Assembly: GCF_000802155.2 (NCBI RefSeq)
Contig: NZ_JQGJ02000005.1
Location: 1 to 64,000, forward strand
Direction of reading: 5' to 3'
DNA: 64,000 nt
Source of the DNA: Pseudomonas frederiksbergensis
GTDB lineage: Bacteria; Pseudomonadota; Gammaproteobacteria; Pseudomonadales; Pseudomonadaceae
Notes under the pieces: generated by a model
Told to the model about the DNA's origin: nothing
What the model saw: only the letters and a program-made list of their open reading frames with translations
Database searches by the model: none
Shown here: positions 8,266 to 17,800 of the stretch, in pieces
Layout of the letters: each line of letters opens with the position of its first letter
Position numbering within the stretch: the first letter of the stretch is position 1
Position numbers and translations under genes: made by a program

Positions 8266-8981
8266 ACGCCCCACGAGTGCCCGTTGAACGGACGATGCCG
8301 GACTGGACGACGCGCTTCGAGCAACTGGCGCGACAAGCACAGCATCCCCTTCTGCAGCGTTTCTACGAGGCCGGGGTGATCAACGGCCAGACCGCGCTGG
8401 AACAGGTCGAGTTGCTGGCAATGGACCTGGAAACCACCGGTTTGAACGCCCGCAGCGACAGCATCGTCAGCATCGGCCTGATGCCTTTCACCCTGAAGCG
8501 AATACGGTGCGGCGAAGCCCTGTACTGGGTCATCAAGCCATCCACGCTGACCCATGAGTCGGTGGCATTTCACCGCATTACCCACGCTGACATACGTCAT
8601 GCCCCGCGCCTGCCGGACATCATGGACAATCTGCTGCAAGCAATGGCGGGAAGAATCATGGTGGTGCACTACCGGGCCATCGAACGCAACTTTCTGGACG
8701 AGGCGTTTCGGCGCCACCTTGGAGAGGGCCTACAGTTTCCGGTCATCGACACGATGCAGCTGGAGGCATGGCGAGTCAGGGGGCGTCGCCGTTGGTTGGA
8801 CAGACTGTTGCGCCGCCCGCCTGCCTCCATCCGGTTAGCCGATACTCGCCAGCGTTATCGACTGCCGACCTATCACGCCCACCATGCATTGACCGACGCA
8901 CTGGCCACGGCCGAGCTGCTGCAAGCGCAGGTGGCCACTCATTACAGCCCGTGCGTCGCGGTCGGGCAGCTCTGGGATTGA
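8262..8981 (+). CDS. DnaQ-like DEDDh 3'-5' exonuclease
   Basis: This 239-residue exonuclease carries the catalytic motifs of the DEDDh class: D55 and E57 in AMDLETTGL, an aspartate in the ITHADI region and H207/D212 in HHALTDALAT. It resembles the epsilon-subunit-like exonucleases usually paired with the upstream cNMP/CBS/DUF294 protein. Its start overlaps that gene's stop by four bases (ATGA), so the two are probably made together. The N-terminal 45 residues precede the nuclease fold. The substrate, DNA or RNA, is not evident. Confidence 0.88.
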   Translation: MNAPRVPVERTMPDWTTRFEQLARQAQHPLLQRFYEAGVINGQTALEQVELLAMDLETTGLNARSDSIVSIGLMPFTLKRIRCGEALYWVIKPSTLTHESVAFHRITHADIRHAPRLPDIMDNLLQAMAGRIMVVHYRAIERNFLDEAFRRHLGEGLQFPVIDTMQLEAWRVRGRRRWLDRLLRRPPASIRLADTRQRYRLPTYHAHHALTDALATAELLQAQVATHYSPCVAVGQLWD

Positions 8982-8984
8982 ACG

Positions 8985-9005
8985 CTGGGGCGTGCCTCGC
9001 CCCAG
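8985..9005. terminator. Hairpin between convergent genes
   Basis: CTGGGGCG-TGCCT-CGCCCCAG is a perfect 8-base stem with a 5-base loop in the 39-base gap between the exonuclease stop and the BCCT stop. There is no clear T-run on either side, so it is a modest terminator candidate. Confidence 0.5.
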
Positions 9006-9020
9006 ACAACTTTCAGGCGA

Positions 9021-10691
9021 TCAGGATCGCGGTTCCGACATCAGTCCCTTCACCAGGGAAATGCAGCCCAGCAGCAGCACAATGGCAAAGGGCAGCCCGG
9101 TAGAAACCGCCATGGCCTGCAAGGCGATCAGCCCACCGCCCAACAACAGCGCGATGGCGATCACACCCTCGATGACTGCCCAGAAAACCCGTTGAGGAAC
9201 GGGCGCATCGACCTTGCCGCCGGCAGTGATGGTATCGATCACCAGCGATCCGGAGTCCGACGAAGTGATGAAGAAGACGATCACCAGCACGATGCCCAGC
9301 AACGATGAGATTTCCTTGAGGGGCAGCGCTTCCAGCATCGCGAACAGCTTGAGTTCCAGCACCGCATCCTTGACCCCGCTCAATCCTTGCAAGGTGGCCT
9401 GGTCGATGGCCGTCCCGCCAAAGGTGGTCATCCAGAGCACCGACACCAGCGAGGGCACCAACAGGACAGAAATCAGGAACTCGCGGACAGTCCGGCCACG
9501 GCTGACCCGCGCAATGAACATGCCTACAAATGGCGACCAGCTGATCCACCAGGCCCAGTAGAACGCCGTCCAGCCCTGGGTGAACTCGGCGTCGGTACGA
9601 CCGAAAGGGTTGGACAATGCAGGCAGGTATTCAACGTACGTCACCACATTCTTGAAGAAGCCGGTAAGAATGGCCAGGGTGGGACCGACGACAATGATGA
9701 AGAGCAGCAACAGGAGCGCCAGGCCCATGTTGATTTCGGAGAGCAGCTTGACGCCCTTCTCCAGCCCGGCCAGTACCGACCACAGTGCAATCAGCGTGAT
9801 ACCGATGATCAGTACCACCTTGCTGACGTTGGAGGATGGGATGCCGAACAGATGTTCAATTCCCGCCGCAGCCTGCTCGGCACCGATACCCAGCGAGGTC
9901 GCAAGCCCGAACAGCGTGGCGAACACCGCCAGGATGTCGATGATGTGCCCTGGCCACCCCCAGACACGCTCCCCCAGCAACGGATAGAAAATCGAGCGAA
10001 TCGACAGCGGCAAGCCTTTGTTGAACGAGAACAGCGCCAAGGATAACGCTACGATCGCGTAGATAGCCCAGGGATGCAGTCCCCAGTGAAAAATCGTCGC
10101 AGCCATCGCCAGGTCCGCAGCGCCTTTCATGTCGCCCGCTGCGCCATCGAGGGGGGCCCAGTCCGTGCGTACCCCGCTAGGATCGAGCGTCACGCCCCCC
10201 ATCGCGGCGGCGTAATGCGACATGGGCTCCGCCACGCCGTAGAACATGAGCCCGATGCCCATCCCGGCAGCGAACAACATGGAGAACCAACCCAGATAGG
10301 TATGATCCGGCGTGGCGTCGCGGCCGCCCAATCGCACCTTTCCCAGCGGTGAAACAATCAACGCCAGGCACAACAACACGAAAACATTGCCTGCGCTCAT
10401 GAAGAACCAGGCCAGGTTTCGGGTCAACCAACCGCGCATAGCGCTGAAAAGCGGCTCGACTTCATTTTGGAGAGCCAGCGTCACGATGACGAACAACAGA
10501 ACGGTGGCGGCGGAGATCAGAAAGACCTTGCCATGGATATCCAGGGAGAAAGAAAACTCCCCGCGGAAATTGTCCTGTCCGATGACATAGTCTGTTTCGA
10601 TGAGATTTGCCTCGCCGCTGGGGGCTGGTATCCCCTCCGTACCGGGCGCCTGGGATTTTCCTGATAGATCGTCTACAGGATCTTTACCCAC
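9021..10691 (-). CDS. BCCT-family betaine/choline/carnitine transporter
   Basis: The 556-residue inner-membrane protein has about twelve membrane segments and the BCCT hallmarks: GWFSMLFAAGMGIGLMFYG with EP following, IFHWGLHPWAIYA, and the tryptophan-rich FYWAWWISWSPFVGMFIARVS segment. These families bring in quaternary ammonium compounds with Na+ or H+, for nutrition or osmoprotection. The start is the GTG at 10691, because AAAGGAGG lies 5 bases upstream; the open frame continues further without a ribosome site. A hydrophilic N-terminus of about 45 residues precedes the first helix. Neighbours give no clue to which betaine is carried. Confidence 0.92.
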   Translation of the reverse strand: MGKDPVDDLSGKSQAPGTEGIPAPSGEANLIETDYVIGQDNFRGEFSFSLDIHGKVFLISAATVLLFVIVTLALQNEVEPLFSAMRGWLTRNLAWFFMSAGNVFVLLCLALIVSPLGKVRLGGRDATPDHTYLGWFSMLFAAGMGIGLMFYGVAEPMSHYAAAMGGVTLDPSGVRTDWAPLDGAAGDMKGAADLAMAATIFHWGLHPWAIYAIVALSLALFSFNKGLPLSIRSIFYPLLGERVWGWPGHIIDILAVFATLFGLATSLGIGAEQAAAGIEHLFGIPSSNVSKVVLIIGITLIALWSVLAGLEKGVKLLSEINMGLALLLLLFIIVVGPTLAILTGFFKNVVTYVEYLPALSNPFGRTDAEFTQGWTAFYWAWWISWSPFVGMFIARVSRGRTVREFLISVLLVPSLVSVLWMTTFGGTAIDQATLQGLSGVKDAVLELKLFAMLEALPLKEISSLLGIVLVIVFFITSSDSGSLVIDTITAGGKVDAPVPQRVFWAVIEGVIAIALLLGGGLIALQAMAVSTGLPFAIVLLLGCISLVKGLMSEPRS

Positions 10692-10863
10692 GTGAACCTC
10701 CTTTGATTTTGCAGCACGCACACGCGTGATGGTCTGAAAAGCCCCGCTGTTCAAAGTGAAAACGAGATGTAAGTGCCATAGCCTAACAAGTCTGGAGGCA
10801 TGCCTGTGACATCGACCGGCCATGACTGTTCCACAAACGGCCTCAGGTTGGCCTATAGCCAGG

Positions 10864-10902
10864 CAAAACGAAGGGCGCCGGGACAGTGTCCGGGCGCCCT
10901 TC
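10864..10902 (-). terminator. Rho-independent terminator of the TRAP operon
   Basis: GAAGGGCGCC pairs with GGCGCCCTTC, and an inner GGACA/TGTCC extends the stem, giving a long GC-rich hairpin. Read on the minus strand it is followed by GTTTTGCC. It lies 30 bases beyond the DctP-type gene's stop codon. Confidence 0.8.
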
Positions 10903-10931
10903 ATATGGACCGTCCGCAGGGTTGCTTCAAT

Positions 10932-11948
10932 TCACTGTGCACGCACCTTGCTGATTTCGTCGTACATCATCTTCACCAGTTCCCCATCCAACGATTTGGC
11001 AAACTTGTCGATCACCGGCTGCACGCGCTCGCGAAAGCGGTCTTTCTCGGCCGGGGTGATTTCGTTGATGGTCATCGCACTGGCCAGCGTGGCCTTGGCC
11101 TTGTCCATGCTTGTCGCGGTGACTTCGCGCTGGAACGCCTGCGCCTCGGCTGCGGCGGCGCGGATCATCGCCTTTTCATCATCGTTGAGACGGTTCCAGG
11201 TTTTCTGGCTGATGATCAACGACTGCGGATTGAAGATGTGGCCGGTGACGGAAAGATACTTCTGTACCTCGTAGAACTTGTTGCCTTCAATCACCGTGAA
11301 AGGATTTTCCTGGCCGTCGATGGTGTGCTGCTCAAGGCCTGTGTAGACCTCGGGGAACGCCATCGGCACTGGGTTGGCGCCCAGGGCAGTGAAGGTTTCC
11401 AGGTAGATCGGCGATTGGATGACGCGCAGTTTCAAGCCCTGCAGGTCTTCGAGCTTGGTCACCGGGTGCTTGCTGTTGGTCAGGTGACGGAACCCCAGGT
11501 CCCAATAGCCCAGCCCTACCAACCCCTTGCTGTCCAGTTGCGCCGCCAGTTTCTGCCCGACCGGGCCATCGATGACCGCGTGCGCTTCCTCGACGTTGTT
11601 GAACAGGAAAGGGAAATCGAGCATGGCGTAATCCGGTGCCTGGGCGGCCAGGATGCCGGAGTTGAGCACGGTGATGTCCAAGGTCCCGCCCTGCAATGCC
11701 GACACCGTTTGCACGTCGCCGCCCAGGGTTCCGCCGGGGAACAGGCGGACCTTGATCTTGCCGCCGCTCTTTTCGCTGAGCAGGTCGGCGAACTTCTGCG
11801 CGCCCTGGCCCTGGGGATGTTCCTTGACGTTCTGGAATGCGAATCGCAAGGTTCGCTCGCGTATCTCATCCGCGTGGCTGGCTACGCCGGTCAGCAGCAA
11901 TCCCGTGGCGCACGCCCCGGCCAGCAAGGTTTTCATCAGTTTTCCCAT
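10932..11948 (-). CDS. TRAP transporter solute-binding protein (DctP type)
   Basis: The 338-residue periplasmic protein has a signal peptide (LLAGACATGLLLTGVASHA, cleavage near residue 26) and a DctP fold. Typical elements are VKVRLFPGGTLGG-like VRLFPGGTLGGD, the LQGLKLRV segment that carries the carboxylate-binding arginine, and VYTGLEQHTIDGQENP. It captures a carboxylate, probably a sugar acid or C4-dicarboxylate, for the membrane subunits upstream. GGAG lies 6 bases before the ATG. It is the last gene of the order DctQ-DctM-DctP and is followed by a strong terminator. Confidence 0.93.
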   Translation of the reverse strand: MGKLMKTLLAGACATGLLLTGVASHADEIRERTLRFAFQNVKEHPQGQGAQKFADLLSEKSGGKIKVRLFPGGTLGGDVQTVSALQGGTLDITVLNSGILAAQAPDYAMLDFPFLFNNVEEAHAVIDGPVGQKLAAQLDSKGLVGLGYWDLGFRHLTNSKHPVTKLEDLQGLKLRVIQSPIYLETFTALGANPVPMAFPEVYTGLEQHTIDGQENPFTVIEGNKFYEVQKYLSVTGHIFNPQSLIISQKTWNRLNDDEKAMIRAAAAEAQAFQREVTATSMDKAKATLASAMTINEITPAEKDRFRERVQPVIDKFAKSLDGELVKMMYDEISKVRAQ

Positions 11949-12000
11949 GTCACTCTCCGATCGTTATTGTTTTTAAAGGTCGAGCCAGCGAGCACCGCTG

Positions 12001-13281
12001 TCATCCGGTGAAGAATTTCAACGGTCCCATGACCAGTTGCGGAAACAGGACCAACAGCAACAGCACCACAAACTGCGCAATCATGAACGGCCAGACCCCG
12101 CGGACGATTTCCTCGAAGTCCAGCTTTGCCACTCCGCACACGACGTTGAGCACCGTGCCCACCGGGGGCGTGATCAGGCCGATGGCCGTGTTGATCAGGA
12201 ACAACACGCCGAAGTACACGGGATCGATACCGGCCTGGATGACGGCCGGCATCAGCACCGGGGTGAGGATGAGAATGGTCGGGGTCATGTCCATGACCGT
12301 GCCCACCAGGATGATCAACGCCATCATCACCAGCAGCAGGAGGGTCTGGTTATCCATGAACGGCGCCAGCAGGTCCGCCAGTTGGCCCGGCAGGTCGGCG
12401 ATCGTCACCAGCCACGATGAAACCATGGCCGCCGCCACCAGCAGCATCACCACCGAGGTGGTCCTGGCCGAGGACAGGATCACTTCGTACAACTGGCTGA
12501 TCTTCATTTCCCGGTAGATCACCAGGGACACGAACAGCGAATAGACCGCCGCGACCACCGCCGCTTCCGTCGGGGTGAAGATGCCAAACTTCAGGCCCAG
12601 GATGATGATCAAGGGCAGGCCCATCGCCCAACTGCCGTCGAGCAGTGTGCGCATGACTTCGGCACGGGAACGCTTGGGCGCCGTCGCCACGTTCTCGCGC
12701 CGGGAGATCAGCCACCAGGCGATGGCCAGCCCGACACCCAGCATCACCCCAGGCACGATACCGGCCAGGAACAGCTTGGAAATCGACACACCGGAGGCCA
12801 CGCCGAAGACGATGAAGCCGATGCTGGGCGGAATCACTGGTGCAATGGTGCTGCCGGCGGCGATCAGCCCGGCCGAGCGCCCGCGGTTGTGTCCGGCCAG
12901 TACCATCATCGGCACGAGCAACGCCGCCAAAGCCGCCGCATCGGCCACGGCCGAACCGGACAACGACGCCAGCAGGCACGAGGCGATGATCGCGACGTAA
13001 CCCAGGCCGCCGCGCTTGTGTCCCACCAGCGCCATGGCAATGTTGACGATGCGCTTGGACAGGCCACCGACGTTCATGACCTCGCCGGCCAACATGAAGA
13101 ACGGCACGGCCATCAGCGGAAAGCTGTCGGCGCCATTAAGCAGGTTTTGCGCGATGATCTGTGCGTCGAACAGGTCCAGGTAGACCATCAACGCCACGCT
13201 GACCACCAGCAAGGCAAAGGCAATCGGGATGCCCAGCGCCATGCTGCCCATCAGCGAGCCGAGGAAAATAGCCAGCGTCAT
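12001..13281 (-). CDS. TRAP transporter large permease (DctM type)
   Basis: The 426-residue permease has about twelve hydrophobic segments and DctM landmarks such as MAVPFFMLAGEVMN, GSAVADAAAL, IPPSIGFIVFG and GTVMDMTPTILILTPVLMP. It is the sodium-driven transport subunit of the tripartite carboxylate importer. It overlaps the small-permease gene upstream by four bases, so both are translationally coupled. The binding-protein gene begins 52 bases downstream. Confidence 0.95.
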   Translation of the reverse strand: MTLAIFLGSLMGSMALGIPIAFALLVVSVALMVYLDLFDAQIIAQNLLNGADSFPLMAVPFFMLAGEVMNVGGLSKRIVNIAMALVGHKRGGLGYVAIIASCLLASLSGSAVADAAALAALLVPMMVLAGHNRGRSAGLIAAGSTIAPVIPPSIGFIVFGVASGVSISKLFLAGIVPGVMLGVGLAIAWWLISRRENVATAPKRSRAEVMRTLLDGSWAMGLPLIIILGLKFGIFTPTEAAVVAAVYSLFVSLVIYREMKISQLYEVILSSARTTSVVMLLVAAAMVSSWLVTIADLPGQLADLLAPFMDNQTLLLLVMMALIILVGTVMDMTPTILILTPVLMPAVIQAGIDPVYFGVLFLINTAIGLITPPVGTVLNVVCGVAKLDFEEIVRGVWPFMIAQFVVLLLLVLFPQLVMGPLKFFTG

Positions 13282-13823
13282 GGGCGCGTACTCTTGAGGG
13301 TGTCAGGGTTGAAGCTGGCGGCGTCGCTTTGCTCGACCAACAAAGGATCGTCATCGCGCAGCTTGCCGAACAACGCCAGGTACAATTCGTACAGCAGGAT
13401 GGCCGTTGCGCTGACTCCGAACACCAGCCCCGCGGCGTAGAACAACGCCATCGACAGGCCGGACGCCGGCGCGACCACATTCAGGTTGATCACCGCCTGC
13501 TGCCAACTGCCGCTGACAATCAATCCGCAAATGTAGAGCATCAGCAAATGCCCGATGACCAGGCAGGCACGCTTGCCTGCTGGCGGCAAGCGCTTGACCA
13601 GGCTGTTCATGCCCAGGTGCGCGCGGTCCTTGAGTGCCACCAGTGCACCGAGAAAGATCATCCAGACGAAGAACCAGCGCGACAGCTCCTCCGACACGCT
13701 GATGCCCGAGTTGAAGGCATAGCGCAGCACCACATTGCCGAACACCAGCACGATCATCGCGACCATGCACAGCACGATCAGCAACTTGAGCAGCTTGAAA
13801 TACAGATCGACAACTTTTGTCAT
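13278..13823 (-). CDS. TRAP transporter small permease (DctQ type)
   Basis: This 181-residue protein with four membrane segments fits the DctQ family (VLRYAFNSGISVSEELSRWFF region, ALVALKDRAHLGM). It is the first gene of the TRAP operon and forms the membrane complex with the large permease. The ATG at 13823 is preferred because GAGG (13832-13835 region) precedes it by 8 bases; a GTG three codons earlier overlaps that site. No regulator gene is adjacent, so the substrate is not indicated by context. Confidence 0.9.
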   Translation of the reverse strand: MTKVVDLYFKLLKLLIVLCMVAMIVLVFGNVVLRYAFNSGISVSEELSRWFFVWMIFLGALVALKDRAHLGMNSLVKRLPPAGKRACLVIGHLLMLYICGLIVSGSWQQAVINLNVVAPASGLSMALFYAAGLVFGVSATAILLYELYLALFGKLRDDDPLLVEQSDAASFNPDTLKSTRP

Positions 13824-13835
13824 CTTGAACACCTC

Positions 13836-14322
13836 ACAGATTGATCCAGGCGCAGGCCTGCTGCCGGCGCGACAGGGCGGGCGCTATCGGGTCGCTGGAA
13901 TTTCCCGGAGGGCCCCGGATCTGAAGGTAGGTAATGAGGACAAGTTCTGTTGACGGGCACGCATGAGGGGATCCTCTGTTTTTATTATGGCCTCGCCTGG
14001 GCATGGCAAGGCTGGGTGACCGCTAAAATGTACTACCCAGTTAATTCGGTCAATAACCTTGCGCGCCGGGATGCCCCGAACCGATCGAACTTGCGTGCGA
14101 TTATCGGCCACCACCCAGTGACACCTGCGGCCTGCCGACCCGATGGGAAGTTATTTGAAGGCGTTTTGTATCGCTGTGTATATGAGTAGCCCATTGATAC
14201 GAATCCGCTGATCTTGCGCCTTTGCGGCACACACCCTCGATACACCTGCGCGTTTAACTGCACACACCGGACAGCAGCACACCGCTGCGCTGGCCCACTC
14301 AATCAAGCGCAGGAGAAACACC
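13836..14322. promoter_or_regulatory. Intergenic control region of TRAP operon and repeat-peptide gene
   Basis: This 487-base gap separates divergent genes. An inverted repeat CTGGGT-N17-ACCCAG occupies 14012-14040. On the minus strand a candidate -35 TTGACC (14048-14053) stands 17 bases before a poor -10 CATTTT (14025-14030), and the inverted repeat covers that -10, so it could be an operator for the TRAP operon. No gene is visible in the gap, and the promoter of the plus-strand repeat gene is not clear. Confidence 0.3.
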
Positions 14323-14697
14323 ATGTTCAATTTCTCGAAACTCTCGTCCCTGGCAATCGCCCTCACCTTGGTTGGCGGCGCCACGCTGTCGAACATCGCC
14401 GCGGCCGACAGCGCATCGTCGTCTTATGACCAGGCTGCACATCAACTGGCTGAAGGTGGCTCCGATCGCCTGATCCAGAATCGCGTGGCTGAAGGCGGCT
14501 CCGATCGCTTGATCCAGAATCGCGTGGCTGAAGGCGGCTCCGATCGCCTGATCCAGAATCGTGTGGCTGAAGGCGGCTCCGATCGCTTGATCCAGAATCG
14601 CGTGGCTGAAGGCGGCTCTGATCGCCTGATCCAGAATCGCGTGGCTGAAGGCGGAGCTGATCGGTTACAGGAGCTGCGCGAACGCAGCACTGTGTGA
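14323..14697 (+). CDS. Small exported protein made of six 13-residue tandem repeats
   Basis: The 124-residue protein has a clear signal peptide (MFNFSKLSSLAIALTLVGG..., probable cleavage after about residue 28, before DSASS). A short serine-rich linker follows and then six tandem units of 13 residues with consensus VAEGGSDRLIQNR, residues 42-119; the last is degenerate (VAEGGADRLQELR). AGGAG lies 8 bases before the ATG. It is monocistronic and is followed by a REP palindrome and a strong terminator. I do not recognise a function. Acidic, Gly-rich repeats after a Sec signal suggest a periplasmic or secreted protein of low complexity. Copy number may vary between strains. Confidence 0.8.
   Translation: MFNFSKLSSLAIALTLVGGATLSNIAAADSASSSYDQAAHQLAEGGSDRLIQNRVAEGGSDRLIQNRVAEGGSDRLIQNRVAEGGSDRLIQNRVAEGGSDRLIQNRVAEGGADRLQELRERSTV
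14446..14679 (+). repeat. Tandem 39-bp repeat array (six units) inside the repeat-protein gene
   Basis: Units run 14446-14484, 14485-14523, 14524-14562, 14563-14601, 14602-14640 and 14641-14679. Units 1-5 are nearly identical. The leucine codon alternates CTG, TTG, CTG, TTG, CTG from unit to unit, implying that a 78-base two-unit block was duplicated rather than single units. Confidence 0.9.
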
Positions 14698-14705
14698 TAG
14701 CGGTG

Positions 14706-14739
14706 CTTGTGGCGAGGGGATTTATCCCCTCGCCACAAG
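14706..14739. repeat. REP palindrome (GTGGCGAGGGG type)
   Basis: CTTGTGGCGAGGGG and CCCCTCGCCACAAG form perfect 14-base arms around ATTTAT. It lies immediately after the repeat-protein gene. Confidence 0.85.
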
Positions 14740-14780
14740 AACACACTCTTCAATGCCCGATCTGAAAACATCGCCCATAA

Positions 14781-14812
14781 AAAAACCCCGCATCTCTCAA
14801 TGCGGGGTTTTT
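14781..14812. terminator. Bidirectional rho-independent terminator
   Basis: AAAAACCCCGCA and TGCGGGGTTTTT form perfect 12-base arms around an 8-base loop. The A-run and T-run serve both directions: the plus-strand repeat-protein gene and the minus-strand glutamate dehydrogenase gene, whose stop is 14 bases away. Confidence 0.92.
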
Positions 14813-14826
14813 CTTTCAACGGTGGA

Positions 14827-17800
14827 TCAGTTGGCCGTGACGACCGCCTGACCACTCAGTGCCAGGTCCAGCAGCTCGCGGTTGGCAACCGCGTACATGG
14901 CGTAGTCAGTGCCACTGGCGGCACGGATGTCCACCAGCATGGCGCGCCAGCGCTCGACCATTTCGTGATGCTGCTCAAGCCACAGCGCCAGGCGGGTTTC
15001 GACGTCCTGGGTCGCGTCGCCGTCCTGCAGGACCGAGATAGTGATCGCCCGTTGCTGCCAGTCGATGTCATCGCGGAAGGCTTCACGGGCCAGGGCCTGC
15101 CAGTTGTTTTCCACCGGCAGTGCGCTGATCTGTTGCAGGTACCAGGTGATGTCCAGGGCGCTGCCCACGGCGAAGTAAGCCTTGGCCACATCGGCGGCGT
15201 TCTGGCCGGTAACGTCGGCAGCCTCTATGATTGGCAACAAGGTGTACAGATGCGTGGTGCCGGCAACCATGCGTGCCAGCAACTCCGGCACGCCAGCGGC
15301 CACGTAGGCCTGGTAGCGGGTCTGCCAGCCTTCACGGGTCGGGCCTTCCAGCAATTCGTCGAGCTTGAGACCCAACGCCGCCAGGTGCGGACCGAAGTGA
15401 GCGACGTCACGGGCAGCGTTCTGCTCGTTGCGGCGGCTGCGCAGGAACCAGCGCGTGGCGCGACGGCCCAGGCGCATTAGCTCGTCCATCAGCTCCAGTT
15501 GCACGTCGGCCGAGACCTGGTGGTCCAAGGCTTCGATCTGACGGAACCAATGCGGGAGATGGAAGATGTCCCGAACGATCACATAGGCACCGGCCACGTT
15601 CGCCGGGCTCATGCCTGTCGACTCTTTCAACCGTTGGACGAAGGTAATGCCCATGTGGTTGACCAGGTCGTTGGCGATCTGGGTGCTGACGATCTCGCGT
15701 TTGAGGCGATGGCGACGCATGGCTTCGGAGAACTTGCTCACCAGGGTCGGTGGGAATGCGGTCTCCATGTCACGGGTCAGGTAATCGTCGTCCGGCACCA
15801 ACGAATTGAGCAGCGATTCCTTGAGGTCGATCTTGCTGTAGGAGATCAGCACCGACAGCTCGGCACGGGTCAGGCCGTGGCCCGCCGCGACACGTTCGGC
15901 CAGCTGTTCTTCGGTCGGCAGGAACTCGATGGCGCGGTCAAGCTTGCCACGGGCTTCCAGGTCGTTCATCAGGCGCTTGTATTCGGCGATCCGCACGAAG
16001 GCGCGACGGGCCGCCAGGGACAAGGCCTGGGTCTGCTTATAGTTGTTGCCCAACACCAGGCCACCGACTTCGTCGGTCATGCTCGCCAGCAACTGGTTGC
16101 GCTGCTTGTCGGTCATGTCGCCGGCCTGCACCACTTCGTTGAGCAGGATCTTGATGTTCACTTCATGGTCGGAGCAGTCCACGCCACCGGCGTTGTCGAT
16201 GAAGTCGGTGTTGGTGGCGCCGCCATGCAGGCCGAACTCGACGCGACCCAGTTGGGTCATGCCCAGGTTACCGCCCTCGCCCACGACTTTGCAGCGCAGT
16301 TCGTTGCCGTTCACGCGCAGCGCATCGTTGGCCTTGTCGCCGACATCGGCGTGGCTTTCGGTACTCGCCTTGACGTAGGTACCGATACCGCCGTTCCACA
16401 ACAGGTCTACCGGTGCCTTGAGCAAGGCGTTCAGCAGTTCGGTCGGAGTCAGCTTGTCAGCCTTGATGTCGAAGCGCTCTTTCATCTGCGGCGAAATCGC
16501 GATGCTCTTCGCGCTGCGCGAGAAGATACCGCCGCCTTCGGACATGATGCTGGTGTCGTAGTCGGTCCAGGCCGAACGCGGCAGGTCGAACAGGCGCTTG
16601 CGCTCGGCGAAGCTGCTGGCCGGCTCCGGGTTCGGGTCGACGAAGATGTGCAAGTGGTTGAAGGCCGCGACCAGTTGCAGCTTGTCGGACATCAACAAGC
16701 CGTTGCCGAACACGTCGCCGGCCATGTCGCCAACGCCCACCACGGTGATGCTGTCTTGCTGGACGTTGATGCCGCGCTCGCGGAAGTGGCGCTGCACGCC
16801 GACCCACGCGCCCTTGGCGGTGATGCCCATTTTCTTGTGGTCGTAGCCGGCCGAGCCGCCGGAGGCGAACGCATCGCCCAGCCAGAAGCCGTAGTCGATA
16901 GCGATACCGTTGGCGATGTCGGAGAAGGTCGCAGTGCCCTTGTCCGCCGCGACCACCAGGTACGGGTCATCGTCGTCATGACGCACGACGTTGGCCGGCG
17001 GTACCAGCGCGCCGTCCTTCAGGTTGTCGGTGATGTCCAACAGGCCCGAAATGAAGATGCGGTAGCAGGCGATGCCCTCGGCCGCGATCTCGTCCCGGCT
17101 GCCGCCCAGTGGCAGGCGACGCGGCAGGAAACCGCCCTTGGCGCCCACCGGCACGATTACCGAGTTCTTCACCTGCTGGGCTTTTACCAGGCCCAGCACT
17201 TCGGTGCGGTAGTCTTCTTCACGGTCGGACCAGCGCAGGCCGCCACGGGCAACGTTGCCGAAGCGCAGGTGCACGCCTTCGACCCGTGGCGAGTAGACGA
17301 AGATTTCGAATTTCGGCACCGGCTTCGGCAGTTCCGGAATCAGGTGCGGGTTGAACTTGAAGCTGAAGTAGGACTTGTTCTGGCCGTTGGCGTCGGTCTG
17401 GTAGAAGTTGGTCCGCAGGGTCGCCTTGATCAGGTCAAGGTAGCGACGCAGGATGCGGTCTTCGTTGAGCACCTGGACGTCATCCAGGGCCGACAGGATC
17501 GCCTGCTCCAGACGCAGCTGCTTGTCTTCCAGGTCGTCGCCGGTCAACTTGCGCGCCAGGTAGAAGCGGGTCTTGAACAACCGGGTCAACTCGCGTGCGA
17601 TGTCGGTGTGGTTGTTCAGGGTGCTGGCGATATAGCCGAGGTCGAAGCCCAGGCGGATCTGTTTCAGGTAACGGGCGTAGGCACGCAGCAACGCCACGTC
17701 GCGCCACGGCAGGCCGGCGGTCAGCACCAGGCGGTTGAACGCGTCGTTCTCGGCATCGCCGCGCACGATGTGGACGAACGCGTCCTGCAAGGTGTCGTTG

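Noticed and set aside
14446..14679. CRISPR-like regular repeats
   Set aside because: The units abut with no spacers and encode an in-frame peptide repeat, so this is a coding tandem repeat.
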